This document shows, one piece after another, positions 58,593 through 64,000 of a DNA stretch of 64,000 nucleotides. Source of the DNA: Miscanthus floridulus (Eukaryota; Streptophyta; Magnoliopsida; Poales; Poaceae); assembly GCF_019320115.1 (NCBI RefSeq), contig NC_089581.1, positions 93,866,802 through 93,930,801 on the forward strand. Reading direction: 5' to 3'. Both the position numbers and the translations under genes were made by a program. The notes below the pieces were generated by a model. The model was not told the DNA's origin. It did not search any database and saw only the letters and a list, made by a program, of their open reading frames with translations. Position 1 is the stretch's first letter. Each line of letters begins with the position of its first letter.

Positions 58593-59075
58593 CTCTACCT
58601 CGCCTGACGTTTGGGGACTGGCTCCGTCTCGCCCGATGTCTGAGGGCTGGCTCCGCCTCGCCCAACATTCGGGGGCTGGCTATGCCTCGCCTGATGTCTG
58701 AGGGTAGACTCCACCTCGCTCAATGTCCGAGGGCTAGCTCCGCCTTGCCCGACGTCTGAGGGCAGACTCTGCCTCACCCGATGTCTGAGGGCAGACTCCG
58801 CCTCGCTAGATGTCCGAGGGCTAGCTTTGCTTCACCCGACGTCTGAGGGCAGACTCCACCTCCCCTGATGTCCAGGGGCTGGCTCCACCTTGCCCGACAT
58901 GTGAGGGCTGGCTCCGCCTCACCCGACATCTAAGGGCAGACTCTGCCACGCCTGACGTTCAGGGGCTGGCTCCACCTCGCTCGATGTTTGAGGGCAGACT
59001 CCGCCTCGCCCGACTTCTGAGGGCAGACTCCGCCTTGTCTGATGTCTGAGGGCAGACTCCGCCTCGCCCGGCGCA
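58593..59075. repeat. 29-bp tandem repeats inside the solo LTR (~16 copies)
   Basis: A unit of the form CTCCGCCTCGCCCGATGTCT plus GAGGGCTGG or GAGGGCAGA repeats about every 29 bases. Point differences are mostly C/T and G/A at CG sites. It is upstream of the TATA box and so may lie in U3. Confidence 0.85.
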
Positions 59076-59642
59076 CGCTGCTCCTTCGTAACTACGTGTG
59101 TAGATAAGGTAGGACACTCAAGTCAACCGCAATACTAAGGATCACACCCTACACGCCTGTAGGAAAGTACCGTCAGGATATGACAAGACGGGCGCTTTAA
59201 GGCCCTTCCGGGCATGTTAGAGCCCAAACAGTGTTGTAGGCGCCGACATTTGTTTTACAGTGTTGTGGGCGCCGCCACTGGCCCTTGGGCATGGATCCTG
59301 GTGGAACTATATGACAAGCACTACGGTCCAAGAGGAGACTCACGTCCTCTACAGTGATGGATGTGTAGTCACTACACCATTTGCTCCCCGTGGGGTTGTG
59401 GATCAACACCCCGGTCCGTCAAGCCGCCCGCCAGGGCGGGATGGGACGTGACCATTTGTTGATCAAGTTAGAGTGTGGCATCATCAACGGATAGACACCC
59501 AACATGGAGCTATCCCTGGCACTATCTGTCGTGTCAGCAGGGCTGACTCAGAGGAAAAGGAAGACCTGACACCTTCGAAGGACCTTCTTCGCCTTTGGTT
59601 TTTCTTCTTTCTCCCATCTATAATCTCTGCTCCCCCTTGATC

Positions 59643-59650
59643 TATAAAAG
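59643..59650 (+). promoter_or_regulatory. Putative TATA box of the solo LTR
   Basis: TATAAAAG in the context GATCTATAAAAGGGAAGGC, the standard form for plant LTR promoters, about 320 bases before the LTR end. Confidence 0.6.
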
Positions 59651-59964
59651 GGAAGGCAAGACACCCCACTAAGGGACGGATCGATTGAACACACCACACA
59701 TCACATAACACACAGTTGAGCAGCAACCAAGCTCTCAGTGCCCTTTCCACCTTTCCATCAGAGACTTGGGACCTCTCCCTCTCTTGACCATTTGTACCCC
59801 TACTATGAACCTTTCAGTGCTAATAACACGAGCAACAGCCGCAAACTAGATGTAGGGACATTCTGCCCGAACCAGTATAAACCTTGTGTCTTTTAGCACA
59901 CCATCCGGGCCCAACACGCAATAAATATAAATTTACTAGTTGGTGTTTACTCGAAACACCGACA

Positions 59965-60560
59965 CTGCATATTTGAGTTTGATGCCAGACGACGAGGTTA
60001 GGATTACCGCAATTCTAGCTCCCGCTGATCCCCAGGCCCCGTCTGTGTGTATTGTCCATATTTGTTCTGTGACCTCTGCTGTGTTGTATGTGTCGGGGGT
60101 CTAGTCTGCGACGAAGTTTGCGAGGGCCTAGGATTTGATTTCATTTCTCCCGACGAACTCTATTACAAAGTTGTTGATCTCAGGTGGCCCATTTTCCAAT
60201 TCGCCCTATGGCCTCTAGGTTCTTGAAAATGTTGTTAAGTGGGAACCTCAAAGGTATCATGATCTTGTGCGCTTGGAAATAGTGCTTTAGTTTTCTGGAG
60301 GCCATGATTACTTCATATGCTACCTTTTCCATTTCTGTATAGAACTTTTTTGCACCGTTGAGGGTTTCTGATACATAATAAACCCATAGCTGCTTTCTCT
60401 GGTGCTCTTCTTGTTTTCCCCTTACTAGCACAGCGCTTACGGCGTGAGGCGAGGTTGAAATGTATAGAAGGAGTGGTTTGCCGGGTTAAGGGCAGGCGAG
60501 GGTTGTGAGGTTGTGTAGGTAGCCTTTCAGGTTATCGAAGTCTCTTTACTATGTGGGTCC
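59965..60560 (-). pseudogene. pol: G3 first RNase H and start of second RNase H
   Basis: On the minus strand 60180-60431 encodes the C-terminal part of the gypsy RNase H (QLWVYYVSETLNGAKKFYTE, MASRKLKHYFQAHKI). Beyond broken sequence, about 60055 to 59970 encodes the N-terminus of the second RNase H (IHTDGAWGSAGA with its first catalytic Asp, then IKLKYA), cut there by the solo LTR. Frame breaks lie near 60490 and 60110. Confidence 0.8.
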
Positions 60561-61394
60561 CTAGCTGAATGGGTCTGTGTTTTTTAGTGCTTCAAAGAAT
60601 GGGAGCCCTCGGTCCGTGGACCTTGAGATGAATCTGTTTAGCGCTACGAGCCTTCCTGTCAGCCTCTGCGCTAGATTTCGTGAAGTGGGGGGTTCCATAT
60701 TGAGGATTGCATCTATTTTTTCTAGATTAGCCTCGATTCCTCTTGCTGAGACGAGGCAACCAAGCAGTTTGCCCTTGCTTACACCAAATATGCATTTCTC
60801 GAGATTCAATCTGGCCCCGTGTTGTGGAGGTTGGTAATGCCCTATGGAGGTCTTCGATGTGGTCTTGTTTGAGTTTGCTTTGTACAACGATGTCATCCAC
60901 GTAAGTGGAGATTGCTTTGTCCTCTTTGAACACCTTCGCCGTCATCCGGGTGAAGGTTGATCCCACGTTTCGTAATCCTACGGCCATTCTTCTAATTCAT
61001 CCAGATCTGATGGTAGCCTGAGAAGCAGTCGAGGAGTGACAGGAGCTCGCAACCGGCTGCTGAGTCAATGAGGGTGCTAATTCTTGGCAGAGGGAAATCG
61101 TCTTTGGGACAAGGTTTGTTCAGGCTCGTGAAATCGACACACATTCTCCACTTTCCGTTTTTCTTTTTGACTAGCACAACATTTGATAGCCAGGTTGGGT
61201 ATTTGACCGGACAAATGACCCACACATCTAAAAGGCATTGGACCTCCGCCTTGGCCGCTTGCTTTTTTTTCTTTGGACATTTTTCTGAGTTTTTGCTTGA
61301 TCGGGGGTGGTTTTGGTTCACATCGAGGGTGTGCTCGATGATTGATCTGTCCACCCCTCCAAGGTATTCGGCAGACCAGGCGAAGATGCCATTG
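60561..61394 (-). pseudogene. pol: G3 (Tat gypsy) reverse transcriptase
   Basis: Minus-strand frames: 60992-61394 has FAWSAEYLGGVDRSIIEHTL, VLVKKKNGKWRMCVDFTSLN and LLDCFSGYHQ with the first catalytic Asp; 60727-60987 has NVGSTFTRMTAKVF and the YVDDIVV active site; 60561-60896 has CIFGVSKGKLLGCLVSARGI and RLTGRLVALNRFISR. Frameshifts at about 60990 and 60850 separate them. The phrases fit the Tat lineage. The upstream part (protease, gag) is displaced beyond the LINE, to the right of the window. Confidence 0.87.
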
Positions 61395-61593
61395 TTTTTT
61401 TTACGCAAAAACCATGGGGGAGTTCCCATGGTGAATCAAAAATTTTATAAAAAGGCAACAAAACAAAGGGGTCCAGGAGATACTTACAAGGAGAGAGAGA
61501 GAGAGGGGGGAAGGGGGCAAGGACTTTACAGACTTTACATAATTACAACTGCTCAATAGAAAAAGGACAGGGGTCAAAGAAAAGGAAGAAAAA
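61395..61593 (-). other. L1 LINE 3' untranslated region and poly(A) tail
   Basis: On the minus strand the LINE ends in a short A-run (T-run on the + strand, 61395-61402), after which Tat RT sequence resumes. The UTR has a (GA)7-like microsatellite at about 61491-61510 and G-rich sequence. Short tails of this kind mark the 3' end of target-primed LINE insertions. Confidence 0.7.
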
Positions 61594-62574
61594 TTACAAC
61601 GCGTCAAGCCATAAACAGACTAGGACTCTATCTGAATCTTTTAAGCGGTAGGACTGAAGACTAGCTTCCTCCTTGAAATTGTGTAGCCATCTGCTGAACG
61701 TAGCCTGTATACTGTCAAATACCAACCTATTCCTGATCTTCCAAAGTTCCCAAGCAGCAATGAGAAATATCTCCATGAAGAAGGGCAATCCAGCCATCTG
61801 TCTGCTACGTTCAATTCTTTTGGAGAGATCATCCTCTGTGACCCAGCTGACTCCCAATTTGTCCCAGCATTGCTTAGCAAAACGACATTGGAAGAAGAGA
61901 TGATCAATGGTCTCCTCCATGCCATCGTCACATAGAACACATAAACTGTTGGGCTGCACGTTGAAATTTCTTCTAGCAAGCATATTTTTTGTGTTTAATC
62001 TGTCTAGCAGGATTAGCCAGGTGAAGAATTTAACCCTGGTGGTTACTTTGGACTTCCAAACCAAACGAAAAGCAGCCGGTGTCTGCATAGTTAGGAATGC
62101 TAACTTATAGAGCTTGGCAGCCGAATACATACTGCTGCCCCAACAAAAGATTCTCATGTCAGTGTCCTCAGACAGCTCAAAGGAGTGTGCTAAAGTTCTC
62201 AGGTCCTCCAGCTCAACTGCTGCTGCTTGTGATATAGGGATATGAAATAAATTATCAAGACTTTCAGCTTCACAAACCTCTTTGACTGAGATGTCTGGAT
62301 GCTTAACAAACATGGCAATATTAGGGAACAGATCAATGAGAATTTCACCTGCCCAATTACCTTTCCAGAGGAGGACGGAGGTGCCATCCCCAAGCTGGCA
62401 AGTAGTAATAAAACCATAGAGATCTTTAAGCCTAAAGACATCTTTCCACCAAAAAGAACCAACTTCTTTTTGAGAATGAGGAACTCTATTGTTGTAGTAC
62501 TTGAACCATACTTGCTGCACCCATGGGACATCTGCCTTAGAATAGAATTTATGCAGCTGTTTCATCAGCATCAT
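61594..62574 (-). pseudogene. L1 LINE ORF2, C-terminal zinc-binding region (326 codons open)
   Basis: The minus-strand frame encodes the region after RT in plant L1 ORF2: WVQQVWFKYYNNRVPHSQKE, FWWKDVFRLKDLYGF, GDGTSVLLWKGNW, and a reverse-transcriptase zinc-binding domain, VWKSKVTTRVKFFTWLILLD with the cysteine/histidine cluster CVLCDDGMEETIDHLFFQC. It ends LVCLWLDAL at 61594. It is joined to the RT part by a frame change near 62560. The product would be a reverse transcriptase with endonuclease activity that copies the LINE at the insertion site. Confidence 0.88.
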
Positions 62575-63973
62575 TTTGCAAAGCTAGATTTTTTATTCCA
62601 AGACCACCTTTTTGCTTTGGTCTTTGAGCAAGTGGCCAAGCAACCAAGTTACCACCCTTCTTTCTTTCACCTCTCCAGAGACACTGTTTCCTAATTCTAT
62701 CAATGCTATGGATCACACCTTTATGGAGCTTGAAGGTGCACATAGCATACGAAACTGTGGGAGTGATAACAGTGTTAATATATTCCACTCTGCCAGAGTA
62801 AGAAAGAAGAGAAGAGCAAGCTGATAGTTTCCTTTCAACTCTGTCCAAGAGTGGAGCAAATTCTTCTATCTTTGGCATAGTAGTCCCAAGAGGCTAGCCT
62901 AAATAAGTGAAGGGGGGAGATCCGATCTGACAACCCAAAGTTCCAGCAAGAATCATCATTTTTTCATTAGAGACATTTATCGGCACTAGAAGAGATTTTT
63001 CAAAATTTACCACCAACCCTGTGGAAGCAGCGAAGGAATTCAAAATTGCTTTAAGACAGAACAACTGCCTAGCATCAGCTTGCATGATTAATAAGGTGTC
63101 GTCCACGTACTGAACAATAGGCAAGTCAGTGCCTGGCTGCAGGATAGGAAGTTTCAGAACACCTTTGTCTTTTAGCCCATTGATGATGTACTGAAGAATT
63201 TCAGCAGCAAGAACAAACAGCAGTGGTGACAAAGGGTCACCCTGCCGCACACCTCTCTTACAGTTAAAAACTTTGCTGGGCACACCATTAAGCAAGACAG
63301 ATGAGGAACCAGTGGAGAGAATCATCTTTACCCAATTAATCCATCGAGATGGAAATCCCAGGTGAGAAAGCATCTCAATGATAGCTTAATGTTCTACCAT
63401 GTCAAAAGCTTTTGCAAAATCCAGTTTCACAATAACTATTTCTTTTTTAGACTGCTGACACTAGTGGATATACTCAAAACTCCAGGCTAAACAGTCCTGG
63501 ATTGTTCGATGCTTAATGAAACCGTACTGATACTTGTGTATAATCTTCAAGATTACCTTCTGTAACTTTTCTGCCAATAGTTTAGTGATCATTTTAACAC
63601 AGCAATTCAGTAGAGAGGTTGGGCGATAGTCAGACGCCAAGACCGGGTTACTATGTTTGGGAACAAGCACAATGTGTGAACCATTAATGGGATCAAGATT
63701 CACCTTATTGTCAAAGAAATCAAAGAATAATTTATAGATATCGTCCCGAAGGATAGGCCAAGACTTCCTAATAAACATACCATTAAAACCATCTGGACCC
63801 GGGACTTTATCAGTAGGCATGATCTTTATAATATTATCAATCTCAGGAACAGAGAAAGGGGAAGCAAGACTGTCTAACTGTGCATCATCATTGATATGTA
63901 CCAGTGAACCAATATCAAAATCTATTGAAACATTATTAGAGAAACCCATCCTATTTTTTAAGGAGCACCACAA
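62575..63973 (-). pseudogene. L1 LINE ORF2, reverse transcriptase
   Basis: Minus-strand blocks in order: 63461-63973 (DKVPGPDGFNGMFIRKSWP, DYRPTSLLNCCVKMITKLLA, YQYGFIKHRTIQDCLAWSFE); a broken link with VKLDFAKAFDMVEH carrying the first catalytic Asp; 62894-63373 ([18 protein letters not shown] and the active site [10 protein letters not shown]); and 62549-62878 (LSACSSLLSYSGRVEYIN, CLWRGERKKGGNLVAW). Stops at about 63461 and 63386 and a TAG near 62893 interrupt it. The N-terminal endonuclease and ORF1 must lie to the right of the window. Confidence 0.9.
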
Positions 63974-64000
63974 ATTGTTGGCCTTGTCCTCATGGTGAAT
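63974..64000 (-). pseudogene. L1 ORF2 continues out of the window
   Basis: The last bases still read as LINE ORF2 in the frame upstream (minus strand) of 63973. There is no visible LINE 5' end or target duplication. Confidence 0.6.

Larger units (their letters stand above)
58476..59964 (+). repeat. Solo LTR of a gypsy element (1489 bp), Tat-like ends
   Basis: Starts TGTCGGGGACCAAATACTAG and ends ACACCGACA, flanked by perfect CTGCA duplications (58471-58475 and 59965-59969). No internal sequence is present. The TGTCGGGGACC start is common among Tat-lineage LTRs of grasses. It contains a 29-bp tandem array (58593-59075) and a TATA box (TATAAAAG, 59643-59650). It probably arose by recombination between two LTRs after a full element inserted into the second RNase H of G3. 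The strand is set by the TATA box and the LTR start. Confidence 0.87.

Noticed and set aside
58593..59075. 29-bp repeats that could suggest a CRISPR array
   Set aside because: Head-to-tail tandem copies with no spacers, inside a solo LTR.
61068..61559. 163-codon ORF on the + strand
   Set aside because: Opposite-strand shadow of the Tat RT and LINE 3' end; crosses an insertion junction.

Overview
The window looks like intergenic heterochromatin of a large grass genome (Poaceae; an Andropogoneae-type genome such as sugarcane, Miscanthus or sorghum is my inference). I find no convincing host gene, rRNA, tRNA, CRISPR array or bacterial-type operon. Nearly all sequence can be assigned to nested plant retrotransposons: Ty3/gypsy elements of the Tekay/Del, Tat and probably Athila types, Ty1/copia Sirevirus-like elements, a gag-only LTR element (TR-GAG type) and an L1-type LINE. 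Many open reading frames elsewhere are chance or opposite-strand readings of these.

Layout. 1-12386: a + strand Tekay/Del chromovirus (G1) with the last 0.9 kb of its 5' LTR, a primer binding site, an extra coiled-coil ORF upstream of gag, a heavily stop-riddled gag-pol ending in a chromodomain-like tail, and a 4.78 kb 3' LTR. 12387-13828: 3' part of a Sirevirus-type LTR, apparently the sequence G1 jumped into. 13829-18520: minus-strand remnants of an Athila-like gypsy element (protease trace, 1.19 kb LTR, 3' non-coding repeats). 18521-24440: decayed gypsy LTR-like and leader sequence with a broken coiled-coil ORF. 24440-27351: 3' portion of a Del-type LTR. 27352-45443: a minus-strand Sirevirus (S1) with decayed gag and pol; its right-hand LTR is split by an 8.5 kb TR-GAG locus (35977-44475) flanked by a 5-bp duplication. 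45444-61394: a minus-strand Tat gypsy element (G3) with an 86-bp tandem array in its 3' region, interrupted by a young + strand Sirevirus (S2, 47372-57503, perfect duplication ACTAT) and by a solo LTR (58476-59964, perfect duplication CTGCA). 61395-64000: the 3' half of a minus-strand L1 LINE inserted in the Tat reverse transcriptase; it continues past the window.

The order of events can be read from the nesting: G3 is older than S2, the solo LTR and the LINE; S1 is older than the TR-GAG locus; G1 is younger than the Sirevirus LTR it sits in. Most coding copies are dead. Their stops are largely CAG/CAA to TAG/TAA or TGG to TAG, as expected from deamination of methylated cytosine. The best-preserved coding segment is the 662-codon RT-RNase H half of S2.

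The most unusual part is the TR-GAG locus. It carries a Gag-like protein fused in frame to a conserved domain I do not recognise, whose reading frame runs through the polypurine tract and about 160 codons into U3 of the LTR. The locus also contains a second, inverted copy, giving two arms of about 3 kb that could fold into a long hairpin if transcribed from the outer LTR.
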